From: Maniola hyperantus
Lineage: Eukaryota; Arthropoda; Insecta; Lepidoptera; Nymphalidae
Assembly (NCBI RefSeq): GCF_902806685.2
Contig: NC_048538.1
Span: forward strand, 12,276,001 to 12,340,000
Direction: 5' to 3'
Length of the DNA stretch: 64,000 nucleotides
Shown here: piece after piece, positions 21,646-33,711 of the stretch
Position numbering within the stretch: position 1 is the stretch's first letter
Layout: each line of letters opens with the position of its first letter
Program-made: the position numbers and the translations under genes
Notes under the pieces: model-generated
The model's input: only the letters and a program-made list of their open reading frames with translations
Databases searched by the model: none
Told to the model about the DNA's origin: nothing

Positions 21646-24360
21646 ATACCTACTTCATTTTTTGAAAATATTAGAATAAAACTTAAAGCTAGCTTTATTT
21701 AATTAAATTACTAAGTAGATATAGCTACAAGTCACGTGTTGGTCACATGGTGCCTGCATACTGGCTGCATTTCCTAATGCAATACTTTTACATCAGGAAA
21801 TGCAGGAGTTTACTGCACATTTTTATACAACCACAAAATAATCACCTATTGATATTACTCAATGACCGAACGTGCATTGAAAAAGGGATAAAAAACCTAA
21901 GAGAAAAAAACAAGTCTAGCGCATTTGAAAGCAATTTAAAACAATAGTAAATGTTTAATAGCTGGTAGCCGTGGCGTTAGACAAAGAATCCGAACAATGC
22001 CAGCCGCTACTGGTCTCGAATAGTTCGAACAACAATGACTGTGCAACTATTGGACAATGGAAAAAGTTAAGTGTTTCAATGTTCCGTCGTTTTGAAATCA
22101 ACAGCGCTACTGGAAGTTAAGAGTTTTTCTCCTACTTGTTTGCTGAGAGAAATACCTAGTTGGACACACATAATTTAGAATAGGTAGCTAGATAGGTATA
22201 GAAGTGTAAAAAAACGTGAATCTGATGTTTTGTGAAGCAGGATGCATCATGACGCGTATATTATAAAAACTTAAATAGGGTAGCGTAATACGTTTAATTT
22301 ACACGCGCGTTTTTACGTGCGTTTAATTTACGTTGTTTTAGATGCTGGTAGGTATAATAATATATCTGGTCCTTACAGACGTGAATATACTTAATATCGA
22401 TTGAAACTAGTTTGTTGCTATTTTTACCGTAGATTTCAACACGACAGAGCTTGCAATGAAAGAAGAAAGAAAAAAGTTTAGTAATTTTATAAATTTAGCC
22501 ACACATCACATGTAAAAAGCCAAAGCAAAATGCTGCACAAGCCAAAAATGGCTTAAGCAGAAGAAGCGCTGAAATAAACTGTTTATTGTGGCACAAGCTG
22601 AAAAAAGGTTCCAGCTCACTGCTCTGCATAATAATGTATGCCTTGATACACAAGAGCATACAGCGCTGATTTTCAGCCTCTGAATATTGAGAATCAATGT
22701 TCAGCAATGAGAATCTCACCCTCTATAAGGTTCTCAAGTATAAGTAGGTATACTTATAGAGGCTACTCTTCTAAGATACTGCACAAGGGCTGCTTCATTT
22801 GCAAAAATTGCATAACAAAAGGTCTCAGGATGATGAGAAATTTTACCAACAGAATATAAAAGACGATCTAAGAAACAAGCGAAGGACTTTAGGTATACAA
22901 CTTACAGAGTTGTAACTTGTAGAGACGCGGGAAGATTAGTAGCTTAGGACTGAATGATAAATAAATAATATCGACGATCTACTGTGTATCTACAAGATTT
23001 TATAATATTTCGGCTTCGGTATGTGTGACATCATCACTCAAATATGAATTCCCATAATGATTCTCAGACTTTTTAAAGATTTATAAATTGTTAACACGGT
23101 AGGAGTTTTTCTTATTCATCAAAATATTTCTGATAATCTTTGTAATTGGTGCCTTAACTTTTGCTCCTATGTGAAATTGTAAATTATATTAAGTAGTAGG
23201 TACCTATAGTGTTATAGACACAGGGTATAGATACCTAATAACAAAGTAGGTATGCAATCGTGACTATTCTTAGTCCTTGAACATGCATTTTAAGTCAAAA
23301 TTACTGTAGTCCTTACTTGTCCAATCACATTCATCACGCTGCAGATGTGCTTACACCAAATCTAGAATTTAAACCAGCTACTTACTTAGCTACCTACCTT
23401 CATTTTCTCTTCGAAGAAGCTCGTCGACGTTAGTTTTGCCTGTCTTTTCTTTAGGCTCTTTGTTGCCTCTTGAAAAACAGTGAGATATTAGATGTTCTAA
23501 ACCTACCAAAATCCTTTTTCAGTGACTTGGTAGTCATAAAATAGGGATTGTTAGAGAAATCGAAAGATAAATTGATTTTGGCTTTCTCATTGTGAGAGGA
23601 GACCCGTGTTCAGTAGTAGAGTAGTGGATGGTGATGATGGGAATGTCAATAGGCCATGGAGTTGTAAGTACCTATTCAAATCTACCTGAACAAAGCCATA
23701 GACACAAGCTAGTTCCTCACCAACTAAGCGTGTTTGTATAAAACGAAAACATAAAAATAATTTATCAGGTTAGTCGATTGAAACGGGTATTTATCCAAGC
23801 GTCGTAGATAAGAGCCGACAGACCTTGGACACAAGGCTGCGCCGCGTTTTTAATTCAGAAAGGTTATTTGAAAGCGAGCCGAACTCAACCGATGCTTTTT
23901 ATTGGTTAATTAATTTTATTGATCGAGATTGTCATTAAACTAAATTTGAAAGGAACCGTTCTTTAACATTTTTACAGGTGATTTTGGCGGAATTATGCAA
24001 CGGATAAAATTATTTACATGGTAGATAACCTGAGTTCCAGATATACAGCGTAATTCGCTCGGATTTCTTGTTTAATCTCGGGGTTTAAATTTTGAATCTC
24101 ATCTGTTTACAGTTGGCCACCTAAAGTTTTATACCTGCCTAACCGTCCACACTGAACTGCTTAGTATCTGATATTAGGTTGCCTTGATTGGAGAGGAAAC
24201 GAGGGATTCAGCATTAGGCATAGGTATTATGCGGAACAGGGAACTATATTTTCTGGGAAGATTCTGTCGGGTTCAAAAGCGAACTTTGTTTGAGTTATAC
24301 TTACAGAAACTTTACCAGTAGTAGCTAGCAGTACTTAGCGCGCGACAAGTCTAACAGCCG
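21646..24360. other. Mostly single-copy DNA
   Basis: No gene recognised. Open frames of 60-75 codons occur (21747-21947 plus; 22495-22719 minus) without motifs or splice signals that would support them. A simple inverted pair of ATGCAGGAGT/TGCAT type words lies near 21765-21805. Confidence 0.4.
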
Positions 24361-24475
24361 TACTCAGTGTCGCTTAATCGTTACTTAAGATTGAGTTAAA
24401 TGAGACAGAGCTATATCTCTCACATAAATCTGTCTCGTTTTAACTCAATCTTAAGTAACGATTAGCGACTCTGAT
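24361..24475. mobile_element. Hairpin MITE, family F (copy 1 of 2)
   Basis: GTCGCTTAATCGTTACTTAAGATTGAG at the left pairs with CTCAATCTTAAGTAACGATTAGCGAC at the right over about 45 bases, around the loop CTATATCTCTCACATAAAT. The right half recurs at 47740-47800. Confidence 0.8.
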
Positions 24476-24574
24476 TGCGGTGGTAAGTGCGTGAACCGGC
24501 TGGACACCGATCAAGAAGAAGACCACAAGATTTCCAAAAATAATCTCAAGACCCAGATAGTAAACAGAAAATTG

Positions 24575-24660
24575 TAAAAATCTGTCGATTTAGGTTTTTA
24601 AAAATCCCGCGAGAACTCCGATTTCCAGAATAAAAAATAGCCTATGGCACTCTCTTGGTC
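24575..24660 (-). repeat. Fragment of Helitron-like subfamily B
   Basis: GATTTAGGTTTTTAAAAATCCCGCGAGAACTC and CAGAATAAAAAATAGCCTATG match the internal part of 15247-15474; both ends are missing. Confidence 0.55.
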
Positions 24661-24719
24661 TCTAACCATATTGACGATTAAGGTATGTACCTACCTATAA
24701 AGGTAATAGATTGCAAACA

Positions 24720-24910
24720 GTAGGTCAATTTCGTAAAACCGGCATCAATCATTACTATAATCTCAATTGTTCTGATTGGCTGAATTTGTGCGAATCTTGT
24801 TGCAACAATGCATTGTCGCCAATAGTGAGCGAGCGTCAAAAAATCAGATGTGATTGCGATCGTGACATTGTAGCTGTCATTCTCCTGCAATCGCGCAGCA
24901 GGAGGTTAAT
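24720..24910 (+). mobile_element. Hairpin MITE, family B (copy 2 of 3)
   Basis: GCATCAATCATTACTATAATC, TTGTTCTGATTGGCTGAATTTG, GTTGCAACAATGCATTGTCG, CCAATAGTGAGCGAGCGTC and GCGATCGTGACATTGTAGCTG are shared with 42120-42315 almost without change. Open frames on both strands here are by-products of its symmetry. Confidence 0.75.
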
Positions 24911-25105
24911 AATTTAACATCTTTCAAGTGAATGTGCAAATTGAGCTCGTGACGGGTCCGCGTCAGAGCGGCAGCTGCGTGCAGCGGAAGCCGATAAGCC
25001 CGGCACTGATAACACTATCAGTGCTAGGCGTCACGACACTCGCCGACGGAGCGCCACCTGGGCTAACAGAAGATGATGGAATTTTAGCTCTTTGTAAACT
25101 GCTCA

Positions 25106-25265
25106 TCTAAATACTCATATATAAAAGAAAAAGGTGACTGACTGACTGACTGACTGATCTAACAACACACAGCTCAAACTACTGGACGGATGTGGAACTG
25201 GAACTGGAATAGGAAATAGGGTTTTGAGTGTAGTCCACGCGGACGAAGTCGCGAGCATAAGCTAA
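25106..25265 (+). mobile_element. Helitron-like subfamily A, internally deleted
   Basis: Starts TCTAAATACTCATATATAAAAG after an A, has four GACT units and CTCAAACTACTGGACGGAT, then jumps to TAGTCCACGCGGACGAAGTC and ends GCGAGCATAAGCTAA. About 70 bases of the middle are missing compared with 56633-56854. Confidence 0.7.
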
Positions 25266-25267
25266 AA

Positions 25268-25405
25268 TATAATGCGTAAAAAATGACATCTCACGAGCCG
25301 TTTGCCGTTTTAGCCATTTTAAAGGTGAACCGTACTTTTGACATGACAGTTGACCCATAGAGTTATAATGGCGTGTGAAAAGTCATTTTGTACGGACTAT
25401 AGTGC
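25268..25405. mobile_element. MITE family D (copy 1 of 4)
   Basis: CATCTCACGAGCCGTTTG, AGCCATTTTAAAGGTGAACCG, CTTTTGACATGACAGTTGACC, CATAGAGTTATAATGGCGTG, AGTCATTTTGTACGGACTAT. The last block also closes the copy at 41516-41685. The ends form an imperfect inverted repeat. Confidence 0.6.
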
Positions 25406-25554
25406 CCATACTGACCTCGCTGGGCACGGGTTGATCTATGCTATTTAGAGCCTAGCAATTTGGAATGGTTATCCCGCCTTTCTTCGGTCGTCATATCCTA
25501 GTTCGCTGATTCGCATGGGGCACGAAATGCAGGATTCTCTACCCGATTCGCTCG

Positions 25555-25608
25555 GCCCGGAAAGGCATATGTCCAGCAGTGGACGCATACAAGCTAATAG
25601 ATTGAAAA
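25555..25608 (+). repeat. RTE-type LINE 3' tail
   Basis: TATGTCCAGCAGTGGACGCATACAAGCTAATAGATTGA matches the final bases of the fragment ending at 55376 (CCAGCAGTGGACGCAAACAGG...). Upstream GC-rich sequence back to about 25480 may belong to the same insertion. Confidence 0.6.
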
Positions 25609-25997
25609 AACTCGTAAAAAACCACTGCCTTCTGTGTACCTATATCTTAATATTATATCCTTGATCTAACAGTTCAGCAGTAGTTTTTTATGATGTTGGT
25701 AAAAATTATTACTTTTTATGAAATTGCACACTGTCTGAAAAGAAGACCGCAACAAACTCAATTCAAATTAACGTGGTAGGTAATTACGCAGGTTACTTAT
25801 ATCTAACTATAATGTATTTAAAATGAATAAGGAAAATCTTGGATAATAAGGAAAGCCTTCGTTTGGCTGCTTATCGCAGAATTTTTTAATTATGCTATTT
25901 TTTTTAAACCGATAAATCCTCTGGCAACAGAGATTTAAGTATTTGTATTTTTCCACAAATTGATTTTTAGGATTCCGTATGTACTTATCTCCAGAGA

Positions 25998-26315
25998 AAA
26001 AAACCGGTCAAGTGTGAATCGGACTCGCTCACGAAGGGTTCCGTGCCATCATCCAAGATAATATAGACATCTACCTACATAAATATATCTATCTAGGTAT
26101 GTGATTTGTTTTTTTCGTAAACACAATTTTTTTTGTGATGGAACCACAAATTCATGGTTTTCGGATTTTTTCCTTTACCTGTGCTATAAGGCCTACCTAA
26201 CTACCAAATTTCATAATTCCAGGTCAACGGGTTTTCTTGACAAACACGACAGACTGACAACAAAGGGATCCTATAAGGGATCCTTTTTCCTTTTGAGGTA
26301 CGGAACCCTAAAAAA
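25998..26315 (+). repeat. MINE-like repeat, full length short form
   Basis: Starts AAAAAACCGGTCAAGTGTGAATCGGACTCGC, then GAAGGGTTCCGTGCC, CACAAATTCATGGTTTTCGG, CTGTGCTATAAGGCC, AATTCCAGGTCAACGGG, ACAGACTGACAACAAAGGGATCC and ends TTTTGAGGTACGGAACCCTAAAAA. The microsatellite is reduced to one or two ACAGACTGAC units. Confidence 0.7.
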
Positions 26316-26395
26316 GAAACCCTTATAGGATCACTTCGATGTCTGTCTGTCTGTCAAGACCCGACAAGGGAATCCAAACCCTATAGGATAGATAC
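26313..26395 (-). repeat. Fragment of the MINE-like repeat, inverted
   Basis: AACCCTTATAGGATCACTTCGATG, a GTCT run and GTCAAGACCCGACAAGGG match the low end of 18205-18678. It abuts the previous copy tail to tail. Confidence 0.6.
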
Positions 26396-26421
26396 CTACT
26401 ACCTACCCGATGTATATTATG

Positions 26422-27069
26422 TAGGTATTGCCAACGATAAAAACTTGAACGGTGACTAAATAGCTCCTTGTAACTAACTAAATAAAAAAAACCGGCTAAG
26501 TACGAATCAGTCTCGCGCACTGAGGGTTCCGTAGTATAATCGTATTTTATCGATTATTTTGCACGATAAATCGAAAACTACTTACTAGATCTCATTCATA
26601 CCAATTTTCGGTGGAAGTTTGCATGGTAATGTACAACATAGGTATATTTTTTTTAGTTTTATCATTCTCTTTTTAGAAGTCACAGTGGGGGGGGGACACA
26701 TTTAACCACTTTGGAAGTGTCTCTCGCGCAAACTATTCAGTTTAGAAAAAAATTATATCAAAAACCTCAATACCTATCACTAATTTGAAAACCTATTCAT
26801 AGATCACACATATATGGGTTTGATGAAAAAAATATTTTGTGTTTCAGTTCTAAGTATGGGGAACCCCAAAATTTATTGCTTTTTTTTCTATTTTTGTGTA
26901 AAAATCTTAATGCGGTTCACAGAATACATCTACTTACCAAGTTTCAACAGTATAGCTCTTATAGTTTCGGAGAAAAGTGGCTGTGACATACGGACGGACA
27001 GACAGACAGACAGACATGACGAATCTATAAGGGTTGCGTTTTTTGCCATTCGGCTACGGAACCCTAAAA
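26422..27069 (+). repeat. MINE-like repeat with 5' extension, partner of 20715-21431
   Basis: Same order of blocks as 20715-21431, including the 5' extension TAGGTATTGCCAACGATAAA...TAGCTCCTTGTAACTAA and the end ATTCGGCTACGGAACCCTAAAAA. Differences are mainly small indels in A/T/G runs and loss of the TACCTACC insert. Confidence 0.75.
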
Positions 27070-28249
27070 ATACCACTGCGGCGCGCTGCAGATAAATATG
27101 CAGTGTTGGTATTTTAAAACGAAACCGCGCCGAAGTCATTGACTGCCGAGTGCCGCCAGATTAGAAACGCGCTTTCTACTAGCGCGAGTCGATGCCGGCG
27201 CGACGTTGCCAGCTCGCGTTGGCAGACCAACTCGGAAAATCTATTGCGTCAACAGCGCGCTATACATTGCTGAATAATGTTGTTCGCTTGTAACTTGTAT
27301 TACGTTATGTGTTTGTGTCCTATGTATAGGGATTCTTTTTGTTGTACCCAGTGTATTGTCTCTATCTATTAATCTTCCCATCTAGATACTTATTCTATTA
27401 GGTATGAGAATATTTATTTGATTTGATCGATAAGACAAAATGTTTTCAGTTTGAAACAATACCTACCAAGACTCAGTTAAATATTGAAGTCAAAGTCAAA
27501 TCATTTAGGTAAGTTTTCAAATTGTGTACCTAATAGGTACTTACTGTTGTACTTGGTACACCTAGGTACACTTTCTGATGGTTAATTGCTGAATTTGCAA
27601 TACAATTATATAATGGTGATAATTAATTAGGTACAGCTACGTAAACTTAAAACTAAAGCTAGGAGAGTTTCAAATGAATTGATCTAACTCAAACCAATAC
27701 AAAGTACAAGCTGAGATATAGGTAGTAGTTTGATCAGAATATCAAGCGAAGGGAGAATATTGAGGGAAATAACTATTAGAGAGGTACGATGTAGTAAAAA
27801 CATTCATTTCCAGTCCACACTACGATTATGTAAAATAGTTTCAAAAAGGTTCAAAGTCACTCAGCAAGCGATGGAATGAACTTGAAATATCTAAAAGTTA
27901 TTAAATAAGAACCTTACAATGAAGAGATTCGCTCAAAAACTATTGATGTGAGCTGCTAAAGAAGCAATTAGCGGGGTCCATAGCTCAAAGAACCTATAAA
28001 AAGTGGGTTCCCAAGGTGCTGTAACGTAATATAAAATTCGTATCAGAAGACATTGGCAGGACAGACAGGCAACATCAATTATCACAACGAACCACCGAAA
28101 ACATAGGTATCTACGACACAAGAACAAGACCGTTGTTTATAGAAATCTCTACAAGTGATTTAAGCCCAAAAGTTAACGGTCATTGGTTGAGATGACCAAA
28201 GTTTTTAAAATAGGGGCAAGGACCCTTAGAAGGTCTAAAAAGTTATTCT
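27070..28249. other. Single-copy DNA with a CpG-rich island at 27115-27265
   Basis: The island (GCGCCGAAGTCATTGACTGC..., GTCGATGCCGGCGCGACGTTGCC) is clearly richer in CG than its flanks and has no match in the window. It could be a promoter or noncoding exon; no transcript signal beyond composition is visible. The rest is AT-rich and unassigned. Confidence 0.35.
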
Positions 28250-28500
28250 GTAAAATCGAGACGGTAGAATTTTGACTATTATACATGTTTTGCGTGTAAA
28301 TAAATGCTGCATAGAATTCATTAACCATTACAAAGAAACCTTAGAACTTAGAGGAACACTTAGAAGTTTCTCGGTCTCGATTTTACACAAAAACCTTTCG
28401 TTTTTGTGTTAAATCGAGACCGTAAAGGTAGAATTTTGATTGTCATGCATATTTTGCGTGTAAATAAATGCTACGTAGAATTCATTTACGGACATTCACG
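28250..28500. repeat. Direct repeat pair with an internal hairpin
   Basis: A block of about 75 bases (AAATCGAGACGGTAGAATTTTGA... TTTGCGTGTAAATAAATGCT... TAGAATTCATT) at 28253-28327 recurs at 28411-28497. Between them GGTCTCGATTTTACAC and GTGTTAAATCGAGACC form a hairpin. The layout suggests two copies of a short element or an element with repeated ends; the family is unknown. Confidence 0.65.
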
Positions 28501-29527
28501 CTTCTGAGAAGTCATTAAAATTCAAGATCATCTTATGATTAAATCAGCGATAGATATAAAAGAAGCTACACAAATACTCTTTAAAAACAAAGATTGCTAA
28601 AAAACCTAAATACTTACCTTCATCAGTTGCAAAAGATATAATGTACTTAGTTGAATTTTGATCCGCTTCGTCGGGATAGAAGTTGAGTTTTTTTGTTGAT
28701 GTCACTCCATAACTTTATCAAATCTGAATCTGTTTTATTTATTTAGTTTGTTTTACTCAAATTTAGTGAAGATTTGATATATATTAAGGGAGATGCAGCA
28801 TGGAATTCCTCAATGGATAGCAACAAATCACTTGCATAAGACTCAGGGATACTAAACAGGCATTCATATTATGAGAATATTATGAGGATCTTATCCTCTA
28901 GCACAGAAAACAGATTAGAGAGTATACTCTACTCATTAGTTATATTATCATGGTAGGAGTTTTCTTGGAACTATTATGCAGGGGGCTTTAATATCTTTTA
29001 CCCAATATACGACTCAATTACCATTTCAACCCATAGGTTTAATAATAATTTGTGTTCGGTAATTTTATGATTTAGTGAAGTTAGGGCCAACAGACACGAA
29101 TTCTCCTTCAAACCTCCAAAGTTGGTCACCCATCTATTTACTGACTAAGGTCAATGATGCTAAGAACCCCCACTCAGAAAGAATTTTCAGAAATATCACT
29201 CGAGCAAAACCTGAGTGAGACAGCTATTACGTACTAAATATTACTAAAATAACTTTATCACGATATTAAAATGCAGTGAAATGTACCTAGTCTTTGATAA
29301 CAGCGGCCTTGAAACTGATTGTTTACGAGTCCGCATTTAAATTGCGATTGATATACCTACATACCTACCTAAATATTGTTCGTTAAACACCAACACAGGA
29401 ATAATACTGATTTTAAAGTCACTTTAAACAAAACTTAGTGCAATGCCTGAAAGGAAAAGTTACAATTTGGCTAGATGGGCACGGCCATAGCGTCCTATTT
29501 TTTGAATGACTAATTGTATTAACTAGA
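28501..29527. other. Single-copy AT-rich DNA
   Basis: No gene or repeat family recognised. Confidence 0.4.
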
Positions 29528-29965
29528 TTTCTTCTTCTTCTTCTTGAAATGCCATTTTCTATCGGAGGTTGGCAACTATTAGGGCTATCTGCACCTTGCA
29601 TGCTGCTGCGCGGAAAAGAAATCAGGTACCTACTCTTCTCGTACATTGCAATTGGCGTAAATTCTTGGGCCACGATGTTCTTCTTCGGCCAGGTGGTCTT
29701 CTGCTGGCTATTTTTCCCTGAATAATGAGCTGAAGAAGATCGTATTTGCAATTTCTCACAATGTGGTGTGTGGTGGTTGTGTGGTAGTACTCTAAGTAAG
29801 TACTCTAACTTCCGCACTTTTACGATCTTCAGGATTTGAAGATCTTTGTTTAGCCATTATAATACAGTTGTATTTATGACACGTTGTACCCAAGAGATTT
29901 GTGCTCAATTCTGTTCTCAACATTCTTCTGTATACCCACATTTCAAAGGCTTCTAACTTATTACA
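29528..29965 (-). pseudogene. RTE-type LINE C-terminal fragment with simple-repeat tail
   Basis: On the minus strand: LEAFEMWVYRRML near 29945-29905, then KIVKVRKLEYL near 29820, YDLLQLIIQGKIASRR and GRRRTSWPKNL around 29740-29670, and finally TCAAGAAGAAGAAGAAGAA at the 3' end. The pieces lie in different frames, so several indels have accumulated. Same family as 12431-12600. A 132-codon frame at 29419-29817 runs across it out of register. Confidence 0.8.
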
Positions 29966-32036
29966 CTTCTTTTCTTTTTCCGCTTCTTTCTTTTCTTCAA
30001 ATGTTTAAATTGTAGATTGTATTAGACAGACGTAAGCGCCATCGTTCTTTAACCGTTATTTTGACTACCTTGCAAGTTATTAAAGGTGATTTGAAAAATT
30101 ATTTTGTATAAAATTTCAGTGGAGATGGGCGTGATAAATTTAACAAATTGGTTCGAAGAAACAAAAATATAATATGTCTACCTATCGCTAAATACTTCTG
30201 TTTCAATTAGATTTTATATTATTATTATTACTGATGCTTACGTTACGAACCAGCTTTGCAACTGCTGTGCCTATCGAAGATACAAACGGTACAGCAAGCA
30301 TATAAGTTGATGCAAGGATATTATAATATGAAATTCAGACTTTTGAAGAGATTGGAAAACGATGCTCAATTCTGGGTGATTTGACTTAGGTATCTACTTA
30401 AAATGAGATAAGTAATTATCTAGGTAGGTATTTAATTTGTTATGAAGCTATCTTGCATTTTCTTTTCCCTATATAAATATGTTTTTTGAAGATCAGATGC
30501 AGACATCCCAAAAAAAAATATTCTATTTGCAGTTTTGTCTCATACAATTTCTTTTAACTAGCTTCAATCCTTCAGGCTTCATTGGTTTAAAATATGAACA
30601 CGGTTTCTTTAAAGATATTCTCTATTAGGTTCATATTTACTCATAATTATTTATCATGTAGGCAGGTAGGTACCTACCTACTTTACATTTTTTTTATAAT
30701 GCTGAAGCATTGTAGCTTTTATCATCTTAATTGTTTGTTTGTAAATTAGGTAGGTATTCTTTTTATAACTTGGTAACTAACTGAACGGATTTGAGTGAGT
30801 AATAAATTCTTTTTTTTGTCCACTTAGTTTTAAATTTTAAATGCTAATTTGACATTCAGGATACGACCCATACAAAAACTTGAAACGTGATACAACACTA
30901 TAAAAACTGTGCTTATACATATTAATAATCATTTATGCAATTTTAAGATCCTCGTTAATACCACGACCTAAACAGATATTCAAATTACCTATGCCTACCT
31001 ACCTAAGTACCACCCAAATTAGCAAATTACGTAGGCACGAATTATCAAGCCGCATTCAAATCTCGAATATCGTCTTGATTAATTTACCAGGGATCACGAA
31101 TAATCCTCCACGTCCAGATAAAGCCGGCGCGGCGTGTTATTCGTATCGAACCGACCTATACATAGCCACCTGGACGGTCACATAGAAAAACATCCTATAA
31201 GAACAAGGTCGGATTCTACTTAAAACGAAATCAATATGGACCCTACACCCATGGCTCAAAGTACAGTTTATTGTTCCATTGGAAAAATAGAACCCTGTCG
31301 ACCTAAGCGTGCGTCAGTATTCTGTTAGTATACAATAAATATTCGGCGCCAGTTGTGTCAGGAGTACACACATATACATAGCAGTGAACACTGAACAGTG
31401 AACAGCGCTGTTGCTTGCCCGGAGCGGCAACGTCGCATCGCTTGACGACGGATTCCAAGCTAACTTTAATTTACAAAGATTAGATTGATAGAGTTCTAAT
31501 GATCTATTGCCAGATGAATATGAATCTTAAACTATAAGCCAATAAGGTATAAATTAATATTAAATTCCATATTTAGAACTCTGTAATATTAGTGAGTTTG
31601 AAAGTCGTCGTTGAGGGTAGCGGGACGCGTGGCGTTGTCGACGCATTGTGTTCGTTTTTTATAAGCATAATAGAATCGATGTCAGTTGGCAGATTTTTTA
31701 TTTTACCGTTTTTTGGCCTTGTTAGATGCGAATTAGATGAACAACAATAGTCACCGATAGCTAGGCAAACGCTCTAGCGTTTTTGTGACGAAACGCATTA
31801 CGAAATATTTCGTTTGTTCAAAATGTTCAAATTGTTTGGTGTGATGACACTTAACACTAAGCTGTTAGAAGACTTGAAGGTCACACTGTTAAAATTGTGA
31901 ATTTTAGGTAGGTAAGCCTATTAACAAAATTTCATTTCCTTGAATGAACCTAAAAATGACCTAAAAGCATTAAAATCGTCAAACAGGGTTAATCTCATAG
32001 TAGGTAGGTTATACACTTTTAAATGAGAGAAGGATT
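29966..32036. other. Single-copy DNA with GC-richer patches
   Basis: No gene supported. Patches around 31095-31190, 31380-31450 and 31605-31660 (GTAGCGGGACGCGTGGCGTTGTCGACGC) are unusually rich in CG; possible regulatory or untranslated sequence. The tandem GTGAACACTGAACAGTGAACAG lies at 31384-31406. Confidence 0.35.
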
Positions 32037-32995
32037 GTAGAAATCGGTTCAGATTTGACGGAGGTAGGTAGGAAGAAGTAAAATGCATCATAAACAAAAC
32101 TGCGTCGAAATTTTCAAATTACGGAAGAATTATTGTAGAAATCCGTACCTACATATTTGACGGAGATATGAAGTAAGTAAAACGCATCGTAAAGAAAGTT
32201 GCGTAGAAATTTTCAAATGACAGAGTTGTAGAAATCCGTTCAGCTTTGACGGAGATATGAAGTAAAACGCATCGTAAAGAAAATTGCGTCGAAATTTTCA
32301 AATGACAGAGAATTGTAGAAATCCGTTCCAAGACGGAGATATGAAGTAAAACGCATCGTAAAGAAAATTGCGTCGAAATTTTCAAATGACAGAGAACTGT
32401 AGAAGTCCGTTCAAATTTGACGGAGATATGAAGTAAAACGCATCGTAATGAAAATTGCGTCGAAATTTTCAAATGACAGAGAATTGTAGAAATCCGTTCA
32501 AAGACGGAGATATGAAGTAAAACGCATCGTAAAGAAAATTGCGTCGAAATTTTCAAATGACAGAAAATTGTAGAAATCCGTTCAAAGACGGAGATATGAA
32601 ATAAAACGCATCGTAAAGAAAATTGCGTCGAAATTTTCAAATGACAGAGAATTGTAGAAATCCGTTCAAAGACGGAGATATGAAGTAAAACGCATCGTAA
32701 AGAAAATTGCGTCGAAATTTTCAAATGACAGAAAATTGTAGAAATCCGTTCAAAGACGGAGATATGAAATAAAACGCATCGTAAAGAAAATTGCGTCGAA
32801 GTTTTCAAATGACAGAGAACTGTAGAAATCCGTTCAAATTTTACGGAGATATGAAGTAAAAAGCATCGTAAAGAAAATTTGCGTCGAAATTTTCAAATGA
32901 CAAAAGAATCGTAGAAATTGGTTTAGATTTGACAAAGGCAGGTAGGATGAAGTAAAACCTGTGAGTAAAACGCATCGTAGAGAAAACTAAGTTAA
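32037..32995. repeat. 84-bp tandem array (about 11 units)
   Basis: The unit contains TGTAGAAATCCGTTCAAAG, ACGGAGATATGAAGTAAAAC, GCATCGTAAAGAAAATTGCG, TCGAAATTTTCAAATGACAG. The word GTAG starts at 32037, 32134, 32228, 32315, 32399, 32486, 32570, 32654, 32738, 32822 and 32911. The seven inner spacings are 84 or 87, all multiples of three, so the minus strand stays open for 219 codons as a 28/29-residue repeat (ISTQFSLRCVL...HISVFER). The outer units are more diverged, with out-of-frame indels. Most likely a minisatellite. Confidence 0.9.
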
Positions 32996-33084
32996 TGCGT
33001 AGAACTCTTTCTCCTCAAAAAAGGAGGACAATATCCTCCTTTTATGAGGCCTCAAATATTTTCGGCTTTATCTATCACACAAAA

Positions 33085-33285
33085 ACACACCCATTGCTCC
33101 TGCTTCGCAACCCATTTAGCTAAGTATGTCAGTTACTCTGATTCTCCTACGAATCTCCTCATTTCTGATTTGATCACGTAGACAAACTCCAAGCATAGCT
33201 CTCATCACCACCCCGTGACTCTGAGCGTTCTTATAAGGTCATGTTTAGCGACCATGTCTCTGATCTATAATAATCATTGACAACA
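33085..33285 (-). pseudogene. RTE-type LINE reverse-transcriptase fragment
   Basis: On the minus strand: SETWSLNMTL near 33270-33240, then RAMLGVCLRDQIRNEEIRRR and IRVTDI to about 33130. These match the stretch ETWTLTVGL...RAMLGGSLMDKIRNEE at 54980-55100, shifted by a frameshift between the two blocks. Both ends are lost. Confidence 0.75.
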
Positions 33286-33711
33286 CGCGCAATACATTTC
33301 ATCAAAAATTCACCACAATAATAAGTGTGAAGGCGTGTCGAAGACTTAGGTTGAGTTGATCTGGTATATGTGTAACGTTGATGGTTTTCCCTGTGCGATA
33401 CCGGATACGTGAGAGTTACATTGATTGTAATTGAGGATAGTTCATGTAATTTGATAACACAAAAATATGATTAGTTCACATATTATGCGGCCCGGTTGAT
33501 TTTGAGAAAGGAAACCCTGACTTATCCGATAGGTTGTTTGAAGTGCTGAGTGAGTGAGTGCCTATTCTAGAGAGACGCACGCACGGTGCTGCAAATTACC
33601 CCATACAACAGATTTATCTGATTCTATGGATTTTTCTGGATACTTAGTAAGAAAGATATTATCATAAGAGAGATGGCTCTTGGAGTCCAACGCCTTAGAG
33701 TAGATATAGCG
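33286..33711. other. Unassigned DNA
   Basis: No gene or repeat recognised; a 60-codon minus frame at 33562-33744 has no motif. Confidence 0.4.

Noticed and set aside
22495..22719. Cysteine-rich 74-codon frame as a secreted peptide
   Set aside because: No signal peptide or ordered cysteine pattern; a second frame overlaps it on the same strand.
32149..32808. 219-codon open frame on the minus strand as a real repeat protein
   Set aside because: It is created by an 84-bp minisatellite; outer units break the frame, and no start context, splice signal or known domain supports it.
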